DNA of 64,000 nucleotides, from NCBI GenBank assembly GCA_016169945.1, contig JADLSH010000184.1, positions 1,178,001 to 1,242,000 on the forward strand, given 5' to 3'. Positions 11,903 through 23,316 of the stretch are shown here, piece by piece. The notes beneath the pieces were generated by a model. The model saw only the letters and a program-made list of their open reading frames with translations. It searched no databases and had not been told where the DNA came from. Source of the stretch: Trachythela sp. YZ-2020. Lineage: Eukaryota; Cnidaria; Anthozoa; Malacalcyonacea; Clavulariidae. The position numbers and the translations under genes are program-made. The first letter of the stretch is position 1; the number at the start of each line of letters is the position of its first letter.

Positions 11903-12313
11903 ACATCCCTAAATACATTGCCATCAAGGAAAAGCTCAGCCACTCACATGCACAAGATTATTGTTCGGATACTTTCAAGAATGGAACTTTGTTTAGTTTT
12001 CAAAGCGAGGCAGACTTGAACGAAGTTCGTGTCTTTATGCCAGAACCAGACGTTCGTTATTGGACAGGTCTGATGTACACTAAAGACGGAGGCACAATAC
12101 GTTATGTCTTTAGTGATGGTACAGCTACTATATTTGCCAGACAAGTGTGTGCAGACATGCAGTGTGCTTGGAGTGGAAATGGACAACATAAATGTGTTAT
12201 AGCCTGGAAGTATTTGGATGATAATGAATGTAAAATTTATCTTTCCACGCAGCCATGTTGTGAAGAAAAATATTTTATATGCAAGACCAATCAGCATAAT
12301 ACAGCATCTACAG
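11903..12313 (+). CDS. C-type-lectin-like domain exon, cassette A
   Basis: An exon of 137 codons between TCTCGCTTCAG and ACAG|GTGATC, phase 1 at both ends. CTLD landmarks in order: EKLSHSHAQDYC, RYWTGLMY, HKCVIAW, a CC pair and EKYFICK. It has an extra cysteine pair (VCADMQCAW) in the long-loop region, but no EPN/QPD or WND calcium site. It is very like the orphan CTLD at 1867, whose exon starts with the same KYIAIKEKL words. A short Thr/Ser tail (NTASTG) leads to the next exon. Confidence 0.82.
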
Positions 12314-13003
12314 GTGATCAATATTTTTATAATTTTACTGTTCTCTAATTTACTCTATTGCATACCGTATACTATGTTCCTGTTTTGAAAACACTATGCT
12401 AAAATATATTTTCTATGGCACTGTGGAGAACGATCAAACATTTGTTTTTTTTTGTCTTTTGTGGAGGATTCGAACACATAAATTGCTCTTTAGGATTTTC
12501 ATGCATATATATAGTCTGACTATGAAATGAGCCACTGGGTCCAAAGAGGATTGTTGTAGAATTTTATTCTGCAAACTATATGAAAATATTTTCAACAAGG
12601 TGGCATGAATGCTTATGTCAGAATATATAAATTATTTCTGAAATATAAACTTTATATGTTGTTGAATTTAATGGCCCAAAATTAAAAAAAATAAAATATA
12701 TTAGTGCTCGATTAGTATGATAAATAGAACCGTTATGCATGTTTCTTTGACCAAAGTATGCTTTAACTATATGTTTTTAATGATTCACTATATCATAATT
12801 ATTCATGTAACATATTTCACACAATGTACCAAAAATTGACATTATTGCTATAGTTTACCGTAATTAAAACATATAGCCAATTATTTTATGGCAAATGCAT
12901 TTGTTCAAAAGTTACCGCTTTTTATATATAGCAAAATTTGAGAAAAAAGTTTACTTGTTGAGCGTTACTTAAGTACTGACATTTAATTTCTCTACTTTTT
13001 AAG
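12314..13003. other. AT-rich intron
   Basis: Nothing recognised. Confidence 0.45.
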
Positions 13004-13452
13004 ATTACGTTAAGAAACCCATCACGGTTGACATAACTATTCAGTCCTACTCCTATAACCCGGGCTACTACTACGGCACTGCGACTGTTATTACCGATAC
13101 GTGTGAAGAACGGATTATATCTTGCATTGGCCCGGATAGGAAGTCAGTACGTTTCACTTTGCCAGAAAACACACGAAGTGTGACAATAAAAGTACAAATT
13201 TATACCGAGGGGGAGTACTTGCACATTTCAGTAATGGTGATGTCACTAATGCATCATGGAAATGTGCAGATGCTACTCATTGTGCCGCAACTGGTTGTAA
13301 TAGTACAAACCTATCATGGAATAGTGCAATTGAAACTGAGCCGGATATTACGGTTTCCAATTTACGATCAAATGCAAAATGGATATGGACAAACCAAAGT
13401 CCTGGTGCGACAAACCAAAGTCCTGCTGAAGTCTGGTGCGAGAAGACATTTG
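13004..13452 (+). pseudogene. SFSN/WIW module exon A5 with 1-nt frameshift
   Basis: Good acceptor (CTTTTTAAG) and donor (G|GTAAGT). The length is 449 nt, not a multiple of three, unlike every other module exon. The first part reads in one frame up to about 13208 (ITVDITIQ..., RFTLPENTRSVTIKV). After a run of five G at about 13208-13212 the family core (LAHFSNGDVTNASWKC) and the end (NAKWIWTN, VWCEKTFG) continue in another frame. One missing base in the G run explains it. It may be a real null allele, a dying exon or an assembly error. The late part also has an in-frame duplication of ATNQSP. Confidence 0.75.
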
Positions 13453-14060
13453 GTAAGTAAAGTTACATTAAAAAACATTGTAAAAAAATTGGTTTCATGG
13501 TATAAAATTAAAACGAGCAATAATTAATATTATACACGTTAATTATATTCGAAATATCAGGAGTTGACAATAAAAGACCTTTATATGCCTGAATCAGGGT
13601 GTATAACACCTCCCCCTTTCGAACAAATTGGGTCGCACCCAACCTATATGAGCAGGTTCTGTGACTGGTTGATTATAACAATGAAACTAAAGAATAGATT
13701 TTCTAAAAAACAAGCTGTTTCTTTTCACAATTACATCATTAGTTTTGGCTATCGCTATAACGGCTTTAGTAATTTAAATTGCCTGAGTATAGCAACCTGA
13801 TTTTTGGGACGGACTGGACCCCGAAACATGCGACGGGAAAGGCAGGATCGATACTTATATATACGATGAAAGCAATATCAAAAGTTAAATGGGTTAATGC
13901 ACTTTCGAGTACTGTGATAATAATTCCTAAATTAAGATCCGAGAACTGTTAACTTGCCGAGAAAATAGGCTATTCCGCTTGAAAATTTCCACCATTCCAA
14001 TACCAGACTCCTGGTCCTGCGCGGTCGCTATTGTATAAGCGAGTTTAAATAGAGTTATCA

Positions 14061-14117
<57 letters not shown>

Positions 14118-14363
14118 GTTTTCATAAATTTCAAGCGACTATCATATATTCACATGCAGTTTATAGAATATATAAATAGGAGATCCTATTTAACTATAAT
14201 CTCTCAGCTGTGAACGACTACAATAATGGTTAACTTAATTTGTTTTTGTTGATAAAAGCCTAAAACTTTGCCGCATCGTTAACATAATGTCAAAAGTAAA
14301 AAGAATATTCTGAGCCAACCCAAATCATAAATTTGTGCTGAGTTCAGAGCATTTCATATTTGA
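13453..14363. other. Spacer between cassettes A and B
   Basis: Contains a diverged relative of the 3945-4180 repeat at about 13590-13850 and a TATC microsatellite. No gene seen. Confidence 0.5.
14067..14116. repeat. (TATC)n microsatellite
   Basis: About twelve uninterrupted TATC units. Confidence 0.95.
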
Positions 14364-14371
14364 TGACGTCA
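14364..14371. promoter_or_regulatory. CRE-like site TGACGTCA upstream of cassette B
   Basis: A palindromic TGACGTCA inside TTTGATGACGTCATCCATA. The same 19-bp context recurs at 16608 upstream of cassette C. CREB/ATF proteins bind this octamer in animals. The role here is inferred from conservation between the two copies, which could also simply reflect recent duplication. Confidence 0.45.
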
Positions 14372-15194
14372 TCCATACTAAAAATGTTAATTTGACAGAG
14401 TTGCAAAACGTTCTCCCGGGTAAGATTTTGGGTTTTCCCAACCTTCCTCAAAATGCTGGAAATTTTCCGACATGCATGCAGGCAGGATTTTGCCTGGGTT
14501 GGTTTGCCAATTGGCCATTGCAGTATACTAGATTATAGTCTGGTATTTAGTCTTTTGCATTGTTTTATTCAATGTTTCACTTTCAACCTTCCTCAATGCC
14601 AGTATAAATCTTCCTCACGGATGGTGCCCGCATACCCGCAGCTTATTTGCAACTCTGAATTTTGAAAGTGCGACACTTCGACTACATTATAGAGCATATA
14701 TATGAAGAGGATATTCAAATAATATTACACCGTTTGTTTTTTTAATTATGGTTTCTGATATATCATAGATCATGGATTTTAAATAACACTGCATCATGAC
14801 AAGCGATTGATACTGTATATAGTTGCTCGTCTCCTTATTTTGATAATATTGATCCTCTTGCGGAAAGTCTATACATACGAAAAATGCTCTGATAAGTAAG
14901 ATAAATAAAATCATTATGAAATAATTTATTCAACTATAAACTGTGATATTGTGTCTACATAGAAAACCCTATGGCTATGAATATCCCGCCGAGAGCGTGA
15001 TTACTAAATTAACCAACTTCGACTTCTGATGGAATGCCAAAGAAAAATATATTCAAATAGTTGTTAAAGTTCATTCTACTATTGAAGTAGTAATGCCTCG
15101 CAATTTGTGTCTGAGTGTTTTTCTGATTATAATGATAAGTCGCATGCATTAGATTATTGCTCTATAAGTACAAGCTGTTGGCAGGTTTTGTGAC
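14372..15194. other. Duplicated upstream block of cassette B
   Basis: Matches 16616-17132 upstream of cassette C at several points, for example GAAGTAGTAATGC and TTTTTCTGATTATA, with indels. No exon seen. Confidence 0.5.
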
Positions 15195-15203
15195 TATTTA
15201 AAA
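15195..15203 (+). promoter_or_regulatory. TATA-like box, cassette B
   Basis: TATTTAAAA within GTGACTATTTAAAAT, about 137 bp before the start codon. The same string is kept at 17133 before cassette C. A plausible core promoter. Confidence 0.4.
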
Positions 15204-15331
15204 TACACACGTCATGTTCCTAACTTTTTTATCATTCTTTTCAATATTACAATAAGTAATGCACGTATACGGCGCCGTAAGTCTTCATTAAGTCCCACAG
15301 GAGCGCAAACGAAGGAGTATCTCTTTGAAAG

Positions 15332-15395
15332 ATGAAAGTGCTGTGGCTTTTTCTTGTTGTCTTCGGTTGTAGAGTTTGTCTTTCCCTTGGACAAG
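15332..15395 (+). CDS. Signal-peptide exon, cassette B
   Basis: ATG at 15332 and a G|GTGAGG donor in phase 1 give MKVLWLFLVVFGCRVCLSLG plus a glutamine codon, a standard secretion signal. The 5' leader (AGTCTTCATTAAGT, GGAGTATCTCTT) matches the one before signal exon C. The next phase-1 exon is the module at 16045; no CTLD exon is seen between them. Confidence 0.78.
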
Positions 15396-16044
15396 GTGAG
15401 GAAAAAGAGTTTACTCTTTTTATGGTTTTAATTTATCCCTGCATGGCTTTAGTACATACACAATTAGTACAATTTAGCCAACATATATTCCGATCCTTTT
15501 GTCGTTGTAAATTTGAATCCTTACTAAACCATTTTGGCTCAAATTTAATCGGCCAATTTGCACCTCCTTATATAGTCTTAGAGCTCGTAGTTACTTATAT
15601 TTATTCAGTTTTCGAACAGAGCTTTAATCATATAATCTTCCTCGATGAGCTATGAGCTCTTGGAGAAAACGTTTATATATAGAAAAAATATTGGCGTTAT
15701 ATTTGGGGATGGTCGCTCCGTATATATAGTCTATAATGTCAACCACTTTGTTTTCCACTTGAACCGTAGAGTACAAAAACGTTTCACTTTCATTGTTAAT
15801 TCATGCAACGGCACTTATAAAGAACTAATTATATTAACACTAAAGAAAACGTTATTCGTTTCGATATACGAATAAAAAACCAGGTCAATATACAGTCCAC
15901 GCTACTTTGTTTATGCCTATATAGTTTTGGTTTTTACTAAATGTAATACTCCTTGTACATTTTGATCGTTTTGAAGATTTAATTCCCGGTATACTGCCTA
16001 GCTAATCATGCGTCTGTGTTTTCTTTGTTTTTCTTCTATGAAAG
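15396..16044. other. Intron of cassette B
   Basis: The short frames at 15396-15875 have no splice support. No CTLD remnant was found. Confidence 0.45.
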
Positions 16045-16461
16045 GCATCCGTGTTAACATAACTATCGACAACTCTGGAAGAATAGAGACCGATAGTGGC
16101 ATAAATAGGAGGGTCTGGAGTGTAAATGGCAACTGGAGACATGAACATTTCATCTTACCAGAAGATACGCGAATTGTGACAATAAAGGCTCATAATCCTA
16201 CATATGTGGGTGGAATACTCGCGTCTTTCAGTAATGGTATTGTCACAGATGATTCGTGGAGTTGTGCTGACAGAGCTTCCTGCAGTGAGTCATCATTCGG
16301 TGACTGTTCAAGTCTTGAGTGGGAAAATGCTACTACATTTGGGAAGAATATTGATTCACCCTCGCCATGGTCACTAGCTTTTTTACAAATCCAATCAAGT
16401 GCACAATGGATATGGATAAGTTCTCCTTACGCTACAAGCGTTTGGTGCAAAAAAACTTTTT
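16045..16461 (+). CDS. SFSN/WIW module exon, cassette B
   Basis: An exon of 139 codons between TATGAAAG and T|GTAAGT, phase 1 at both ends. Family landmarks: RVNITIDNSGRIETDSG, HFILPEDTRIVTIKAHN, GGILASFSNGIVTDDSWSC, SSAQWIWISS and VWCKKTF. Two central cysteines (ASCSESSFGDC) match the paired cysteines of modules C and D. An ordinary, intact copy. With signal exon B it would give a small, one-module secreted protein unless spliced on to downstream exons. Confidence 0.8.
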
Positions 16462-16607
16462 GTAAGTTAAACTATACAATCTTTTGTGCAAAATTCTCCC
16501 TGAAAATTTAAAACTAAACCATGTTTATTAGTTTAGTTTTTCTATTTTTCACATTTTGTATAAATATCATTGTGAATTTTTTTAAGTTTTGCGCTTGTCA
16601 TATTTGA

Positions 16608-16615
16608 TGACGTCA
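16608..16615. promoter_or_regulatory. CRE-like site TGACGTCA upstream of cassette C
   Basis: Same octamer and context as at 14364; 672 bp before the cassette C start codon. Confidence 0.45.
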
Positions 16616-17132
16616 TCCATAGTAAAAATGTCAAAATTTAGAAAGTGCGACAATTTGACGCCACGTTATTATATAGAGCATTTAAAGAGGATATAAAAAT
16701 AATAGTAGACCTTTTCTTTTTAAAGACAAAGTATAGTTTCTGAGATATCGTAGATCAAAGATATTAAATAACGCTGATTAAGCACTTCCAGTTTATAAAT
16801 TGGAAGTGAATATATAATAAGAAATATGCTCTGATACGTATAATAAATGAAATCATTATGAAACCATTTATGTTAATGCCAATTGTGATATTGTATCGAC
16901 AGTATGAATATCTTGAATATGAATACTAAATTGACTAACTTCGTTTTCTGATGGAAATACCAAAAAATATGTTCATATTTGTGAATTATACCATATATAT
17001 TCATCAATGTGAATTATACTATTGAAGTAGTAATGCTGCACAATTTGTGTGTGTATTTTTCTGATTATAGATTGCGTGCATCAGAGTTTTCCATCCGTGC
17101 TCTGAGTACAAGGTGTAAGCAGGTATTGTGAC

Positions 17133-17141
17133 TATTTAAAA
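17133..17141 (+). promoter_or_regulatory. TATA-like box, cassette C
   Basis: TATTTAAAA within GTGACTATTTAAAATG, about 147 bp before the start codon at 17280; matches the box of cassette B. Confidence 0.4.
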
Positions 17142-17279
17142 TGCTAATCCTGTTTTGCTGACGTTTTAATCATTCTTGTGAATGAATAATTGCACATACA
17201 TCGACAAGTCTTCATTGAGTACTACAGGCTACAGCAACACAAAAGAAAGAGTATCTCTTCAACAAATATCGTTTAAACG

Positions 17280-17340
17280 ATGAAACTGCTGGAGTTCTTT
17301 GTCATTGTCGTCAGTTGTGGAGTTAGTAAGGTTGTTGAGG
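17280..17340 (+). CDS. Signal-peptide exon, cassette C
   Basis: ATG at 17280 and a G|GTAAGT donor in phase 1. The peptide MKLLEFFVIVVSCGVSKVVE has a short hydrophobic core fitting a secretion signal, though weaker than that of cassette B. Followed in phase by the CTLD exon at 17926. Confidence 0.75.
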
Positions 17341-17925
17341 GTAAGTATAAAGTACAGTATACTATATTTTTCCTCTTAAATACTTAATATACTTTAGTAT
17401 AGACATGCAAATATTCGCTCAAGTTTGTTCATTCATGAGCACTTGAGCAGAACATTATATTGACACAAAAGAAATCCCTACGGCATGACGTCTTGATATA
17501 CGCTTGGACTGGAAAATTGGTTTATAGTTTTTGCTATAAAGATGCATTTTCGTGGATAGAAAGTTCAAGCTAAAACTTTATATAGATATAATTATATAGA
17601 CTCAAACCGGGATGTATATAAAATCGATATTGAAACATTACTTCTTTTGAAGTGAGAATGTGTACTTGAGCTGCGGTATTTTGTATCTGAACTACCTGGA
17701 AAAGATTAAGAAACACTTCGTAGACCCTTTGTCAGGATGTATGTTCTTATACTTATAAAGTTTGGCAAATATAACTTTCTGACGAAATGTCGAAGTGTTT
17801 TTCAGGTAATTCAGATCCGAACCTTGGCAGCTTCATGGAATACTATACCTATATATTATACAAGTCAGTAATACTTTCGTGCATATTGATGTAATATCCG
17901 TGCAATGGATATCTTGTTTTTATAG
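17341..17925. other. Intron of cassette C
   Basis: Contains a small inverted repeat around GGAAAAGATTAAGAAACACTTCG...CGAAGTGTTTTTC. Its last 50 bp (CTTTCGTGCATATTGATGTAA) match the intron before CTLD D. Confidence 0.5.
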
Positions 17926-18294
17926 GTACTGAGGCTGACACATTCATTATCAGCGAGGAAAAGCTCACCCAGCCAAAAGCACAAGAATATTGTTCAAATC
18001 ATTTGGAGAATGGAACTTTGTATAATATCCAAAGATTCGAAACGAAAATAAAGGAAGAAGAATTAAAGGAATCGTATTGGACAGGGCTTGTGTTTAACCA
18101 AGAAACAAGTGAATATGAATATAGTGGTGGTTTCCTACACCGAGGAGCAGTTCATGGTAGTCAAAATGACAGAAAGCTTTGTGCTGTGGCAAAAATGGAA
18201 GATGGAAAAATTACGTTAGATTCTTCAAAGTGTTGCGATAAAGAAGCATATTATATCTGCAAGAGTCGACGAGATAAAGCAGCGGCTACAGCTG
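17926..18294 (+). CDS. C-type-lectin-like domain exon, cassette C
   Basis: An exon of 123 codons between TTTTTATAG and GCTG|GTAATT, phase 1 at both ends. Landmarks: EEKLTQPKAQEYC, SYWTGLVFN, KLCAVAKM, a KCC pair and EAYYICKSRRD, then an Ala/Thr linker. It is shorter than the cassette A CTLD, having lost part of the middle loops, and again has no calcium-site motif. Its nearest relative is the CTLD of cassette D. Confidence 0.8.
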
Positions 18295-18715
18295 GTAATT
18301 ATTATTGCTTTCCTTTGTTTTTTGCATGTATTTTTTCAATACATTTCATAGATATGCCTTAGGTACTGCAGAGTACAGCGAAAAATTCGTTGTCTCGAGT
18401 GGGATTAATCTGGTTTCCGTTGTTTCTAGAGCTCTACTCGTGGAGCTAAATCAAAGGCAACAATACTTTCCAGAAAGTGGGGATGCATGAAATTTAGCAT
18501 TGAATATACATACTACACAAAAGAGTTACAACCTACCATTATTGCTTCTAGTAGTCAGCATTTTCATTATTAATCTGTATGAGGGTACAAGTGTATGTGA
18601 CGTAATCTTTAAAATTTGATTGGGCACAAAGCTCATTAGTTATTCATGAATAGTTCATAAGGATGTCAAAATGCCCTGTCTACTCATGACCTTTATCGAT
18701 TTTCTTTTTTTAAAG
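18295..18715. other. Intron of cassette C
   Basis: Aligns in patches with the intron between CTLD D and module D, for example CAAAGCTCATTA...ATTCATGAAT. The open frame 18305-18490 is noted among rejected items. Confidence 0.5.
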
Positions 18716-19144
18716 GTAATACTGTAAATAGCATTACAGTCGACATAAGTATTGACAACAGTGGAAGTTTAATTACCAACACTGGTGAGAAGCGAAATGT
18801 AATTTGCGAATGGTGTGAACCTGGACATTTTATGTTACCAGGAGACACAAAAATTGTGACAATAAAAGCTCGTAATGACCCAAAGAGTGTGGGTGGAATC
18901 CTCGCCTCTTTTAGCAATAACGTGGTCACAGACGAATCGTGGGAATGTGCAGATATGAGCAATTGCACTACGTCTAATTGTTCTGCACCTATCCCATGGA
19001 AACAGGCCTTTACATATGGAAAAAATGGAGAAGAATTACGTCCATGGTCATTTAAGGGTAAACTAAATGAAATTGAATCAAGTGCGCAATGGATATGGGT
19101 AGAACACGACAAGGCTAGAAGGGTGTGGTGCAGAAAGACGTTCG
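18716..19144 (+). CDS. SFSN/WIW module exon, cassette C
   Basis: An exon of 143 codons between TTTAAAG and G|GTAAGT, phase 1 at both ends. Landmarks: SITVDISIDNSG, HFMLPGDTKIVTIKARN, GGILASFSNNVVTDESWEC, SSAQWIWVEH and RVWCRKTFG. The cysteine-rich insert ADMSNCTTSNCSAP is shared with module D. Intact. The signal exon, CTLD and this module together make a compact two-domain lectin-type cassette. Confidence 0.82.
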
Positions 19145-19894
19145 GTAAGTTAGATCATAATTTGAAGACTACGTACATGCAATAGCGCTGAAAAAATGGC
19201 ATAAAACCTGCAATATGCGTGGGCAGTGTGCGTGCACAAATACATGCCCTGTCAACTGCATGGTCATGGTAATTCGAAGTAAATTGATAATCGACGCTGC
19301 AAGATACAGCCGCGCATTTGACCTTGATTCAAGACCATCATTTTTGCCAAAGTTTCTATGTTTCAAGCTTTTTAATTTTATAGCCGAACGTGAGACACGA
19401 TTAAAATCTGAAAGTGTCTGACATGTCGCCTTTCGTCCGTGCGCTTTCTACTCTACGGACTACGACATGCATGCACGTATAGTCTAATTTCATGTTCTTT
19501 GGCCAAGCACGCGATTAGGTTATCGTTGTCTTTCTATATCGAAAGTTTTCCTAAATCTCAGTCAAAAGGTTACTGAGTGACGAGCGAGCCTCGGCGATCG
19601 TGGGGACGCTGTTGGCGAAAATATTAAAGGCAATGTCTTACTAATACATCTATTTTGATCTTTTTGCGCCTCTTTGATATCTGACACAACCATAATGGCA
19701 ACGGTTACTCATAGCCTAGGGTAAATGCATTGACAGAGAAATACGATTTAAAAAGAAATGACAGTATATATGGAGTTATTTGGTTGCAAATCAAAACAAA
19801 AAGCGCGCGAAAATGTTTAGCTGAGCCCACGATACTGTGCAATGAATGCTCAGCGTTACGGCCATTTTTCTGCCCGACTTCCGGTCGTGTTTTT
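19145..19894. other. Spacer between cassettes C and D
   Basis: No exon with splice support; no transmembrane or terminal exon seen after module C. Confidence 0.5.
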
Positions 19895-20484
19895 ATGTCA
19901 AAAGTTTTTAATTAACTGCACAAGGTTAATATATACTCGCCGTGCAATTATTACTATATACTAGCTAATTGAGATCGTTTTTAATAAAGTTTGAACACAA
20001 TGGCTATATTTAGTTAATGGAAACTGCAAATAAAAATATTCTATGTGACTATACAACAACATCTCGTAATTTAGAACATGCATTGAAGTTTGACCCTATT
20101 CGATTCAAATTTTGATCTCCCCCCCGCCGCATTTGCGAGGGGTAAATCGGTTATTGATTGAAACTATATCTTAAATTATTGAAAATCGATTTTAATTTCT
20201 GGAGCAAAATTTTAATTGGTAAATATTTATCTGCTTAATGCAGACTAACCAAGAGAATTTTCAAGTCGTTTAATTAGGGATATTTAAAATATTCTATCTG
20301 CATTCTGTAATTACCAGCTTGTAAACATCACCTTGTTATATACCGCTTTATTTAAACTTCATATTTTCTTCTTCTTTCAAATATAATTATGCGCGTCAGT
20401 TGAGAACACTTCACAAAGACTTGCAGCAGCGCAGGTGAAGAAGAATTAAGCAGAATTTGAAAGCGGGTTTTCAGCGACAGAAAT
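19895..20484 (+). promoter_or_regulatory. Upstream region and 5' leader of cassette D
   Basis: Homologous to 4240-4955 upstream of cassette A, up to and including the signal-peptide exon. Shared words: TTTTTAATTAACT, AAGTTTGAACACAATGG, GAACACTTCACAAAGAC. The unit probably carries its own promoter. Confidence 0.5.
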
Positions 20485-20533
20485 ATGTTTTTATGGAGCT
20501 TTTTCATCATCGTCTGCCTTGGAAAGAGTCATG
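20485..20533 (+). CDS. Signal-peptide exon, cassette D
   Basis: ATG at 20485, donor G|GTGAGT, phase 1. The peptide MFFLWSFFIIVCLGKSH-type sequence (start MFLWSFFIIVCLGKS) is a shortened copy of signal exon A, lacking the VGCG segment. The next exon in phase is the CTLD at 20781, only about 250 bp away. Confidence 0.75.
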
Positions 20534-20780
20534 GTGAGTAGAACAATATATTATTTCTCTTTTTACTCATCTTATATATATATAGCAAAAACTACACGTT
20601 ATAGGTTTCGGGCATGGCAAGGTAATATTATAGAACACTATCTACACGTTCGAATTATACTTCACCATTACGACCTAGGTCAATTTAGTCATGCTTTCGT
20701 GCATATTGATGTAAACAAAGATATTACTATTTACGCTTTACTGATGAATCGTTAATGTGACAATGCATATCTTGTTTTAG

Positions 20781-21137
20781 GTGCTAAAGCTGATGACCTC
20801 ATTTTCAGTGAGGAAAAGCTCACCCAGCCGGGAGCACAGGAATATTGTTATTTCAAAGGTGGGAATTTATATGCGGATTACCCAACTAATATGAGTACAG
20901 GGATGCAGGGAAAAAACTATTGGACAGGCATTGTGTTCAACGAAATTATGAAGAAATATGAAACTAGTGGTGATTTCCTAGACCCAGAAAATGCCGGTAT
21001 TAAGAACAAAACCGGAAACCGTTGTGTTGTGGCGAAAAAGAATAGTGGAGAAGTTAAATTATCCTCTTCAGGGTGTTGTTCTACAAAAGCGCATGCCACT
21101 TGCAAGACTCGAAAAGATCGTTCAGCAGCTACAGTGG
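20781..21137 (+). CDS. C-type-lectin-like domain exon, cassette D
   Basis: An exon of 119 codons between TTGTTTTAG and GTGG|GTAATT, phase 1 at both ends. Landmarks: EEKLTQPGAQEYC, NYWTGIVFN, NRCVVAKK, a GCC pair and AHATCKTRKD. The usual aromatic stretch before the last cysteine (YFIC or YYIC elsewhere here) is HATC, which would weaken the hydrophobic core. Open throughout and the shortest CTLD of the cluster. Close relative of CTLD C. Confidence 0.78.
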
Positions 21138-21779
21138 GTAATTATTATTAAAAAAATTTACATTAAATTTCATAGACACCTTTAGGCAAAGATCAGCGAA
21201 AAAAGTTATTTGTCTCGTTAATGGGATTTGAATTCGGAACTTCGGGTTTCTTGTTTCTTGATATCCATGGAGCTGTAATTAAAGGCAAAAATCCTTTCCA
21301 GAAGGTTGGGGGATGCATGGAACCGGACAATGGACCTACAGTCTAATAGATTATTATATGCATTTATCCCGCCTGTCCATAAAGTAGTTAGGTGCTCCCA
21401 TAATTGGCGCCCTTTGTTATAATTATAGTCATTATATAATATTATATAGAAATTGATGGGAGCGTTTATCGTGATAATGATGAAATGAAGTTAAATGATA
21501 AAGAGAATATAGCTAAGGATTACAACCACTATTGCTCGATTATAATTAACATTTTCAATATTTATCTGTGTGAAGGTTTAAAGAGAATAAGTCTGACATA
21601 ATCCTTGGAATTTGATTGGGTACAAAGCTCATTAAATATTCATGAATGCCATAACGACTGAATATATTCTGTTGTCCTTGTCCGCAATCATAAGGTAATG
21701 AATAAATAGATAAAAGAATAACATTAATAAGAGGTTGACTTATGCACGCCGTGTCTACTAACTGTATTTTTTTTCAAAG
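21138..21779. other. Intron of cassette D
   Basis: Homologous in patches to 18295-18715. Confidence 0.5.
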
Positions 21780-22205
21780 GTAACAACACTGTAAATAACA
21801 TTACAGTCAACATAACTATTGACAACAGAGGAAGATTATTCACAGACACTGGTGAAAAGCGCTATGTAGTTTGCAACTGGAAGAAACCTAAACATTTTAC
21901 CTTACCAGGAGACACAAAAACTGTGACAATAAAAGCCCATAATGATCCAGGCGATGTCGGTGGAATCCTTGCCTCTTTTAGCAATGACGTGGTCACAGAC
22001 AAATCGTGGGAATGTGCAGATATGAGTTTGTGCACTACGTCTAATTGTTCTGCACCTATCCCATGGAAACAGGCCGTTACATATGGAGAAAATGGAAATT
22101 TATCCATGCCATGGGGAGAAAATATGAATGAAATTGAATCAAGTGCGCAATGGATATGGGTAGAACACAACAAGGCTAGAAGGGTGTGGTGTAGAAAGAC
22201 GTTCG
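21780..22205 (+). CDS. SFSN/WIW module exon, cassette D
   Basis: An exon of 142 codons between TTTCAAAG and G|GTAAGT, phase 1 at both ends. Landmarks: NITVNITIDNRGRLFTDTG, HFTLPGDTKTVTIKAHN, GGILASFSNDVVTDKSWEC, SSAQWIWVEH and RVWCRKTFG. It is the closest relative of module C, sharing long identical runs, so the two are recent duplicates. Intact. Confidence 0.82.
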
Positions 22206-23316
22206 GTAAGTTACGGTCTGAATCCACGAGTGTTTTTTCTCAGCGAAATGCGAAAAATTTCGCACGAAATGAATTGACGCATGCGCAGAAAACATAAATC
22301 AAGCTTCGCGAGAAAAATTTCGCTTCGCCATTTCTATTTGCAATATATAAATGCGCATGATTTTATTTTGTAATAAGTCTGATCCTTGATATACAGATGG
22401 GTTAAGAGTGTTATGTCTTATGATTCAAATTTAACATTGAAATATACAGAATATTACCTAGTTTAGTACAATGTAACACAAATTAGGATGTCATTGTTCT
22501 ACATGCTTAAAATATTTTAGCTATGTATATGTATAGATTGAATTTCCGTGTACTTTCTTTTGTCATATTAAATTTCCTGCTATAATTACAATCCATGTAT
22601 TGAATGGTTCACATGTTTTTCACTGGAATTTTTTACTATGGAAATTTTTATTATTTACTTTCTTACTATCAATATTTTTACTATGTATAGAAATAGTTGG
22701 AAATAGTATGAAAATGGAAATGGAAATTGTACTAATTCCATACTTGCCATAATTGCCATTTTCATACTATGGAAATAGCATTTCCATATTGTTTCAACAG
22801 CATAGATTTCAAGATCAGTGACAGTCATATATTTTAAACTTTTCTAATGCTTCAAAATTAGCACCTTATATAGATGATCCATGTTCCCTAATATTCTGTC
22901 AAATCCTGTACTTATATTAAAAGCTTAATTTTAGTTTCTTTACTTATTTTTCCAGCTGACTCAACAAAAAATAACTAAAACATATTAAGGCAAATGTATT
23001 TATTGACAGGAAAATTATTTAGCCAATAGCAATCTTCGTTTTATAATAGTGTTCATTTATAGTGAATATTTAAAATATAGGAAAAGACATTAATGAAATT
23101 TTGTAATAAAGTCTTTTGTTGCAAATGGCTCCCATTCGTCACATTTCTTAGGGATTAGATGTTTTGTCTACATAATGTAATTTTAATAATAAATATTAGA
23201 TATATTTATGCTATAAGGCAGAATGCCTTAAATTCGGAAAATTTGATTCATTTCATGTGAAATTTCGGAGTTAATGTGATGTATATACCAACAGCTCAGG
23301 AATTCGCTCACCTGTG
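22206..23316. other. Spacer between cassettes D and E with palindromic repeat
   Basis: About 22620-22800 holds a palindromic repeat built on TGGAAAT and ATTGCCATTTTCATACTATG. Related copies lie at about 45465-45640 and 46690-46890. No terminal exon or polyadenylation signal was recognised for cassette D. Confidence 0.5.

Larger units (their letters stand above)
16462..17279. other. Spacer and duplicated upstream block of cassette C
   Basis: Largely homologous to 14340-15331 upstream of cassette B. Holds the CRE-like and TATA-like sites listed separately. Confidence 0.5.

Noticed and set aside
18305..18490. Alternative last exon of cassette C
   Set aside because: A phase-1 acceptor and an open frame exist, and cassette D has a similar open stretch after 21185, but there is no transmembrane segment or domain and the two peptides differ. 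Kept as a thing to check against RNA.
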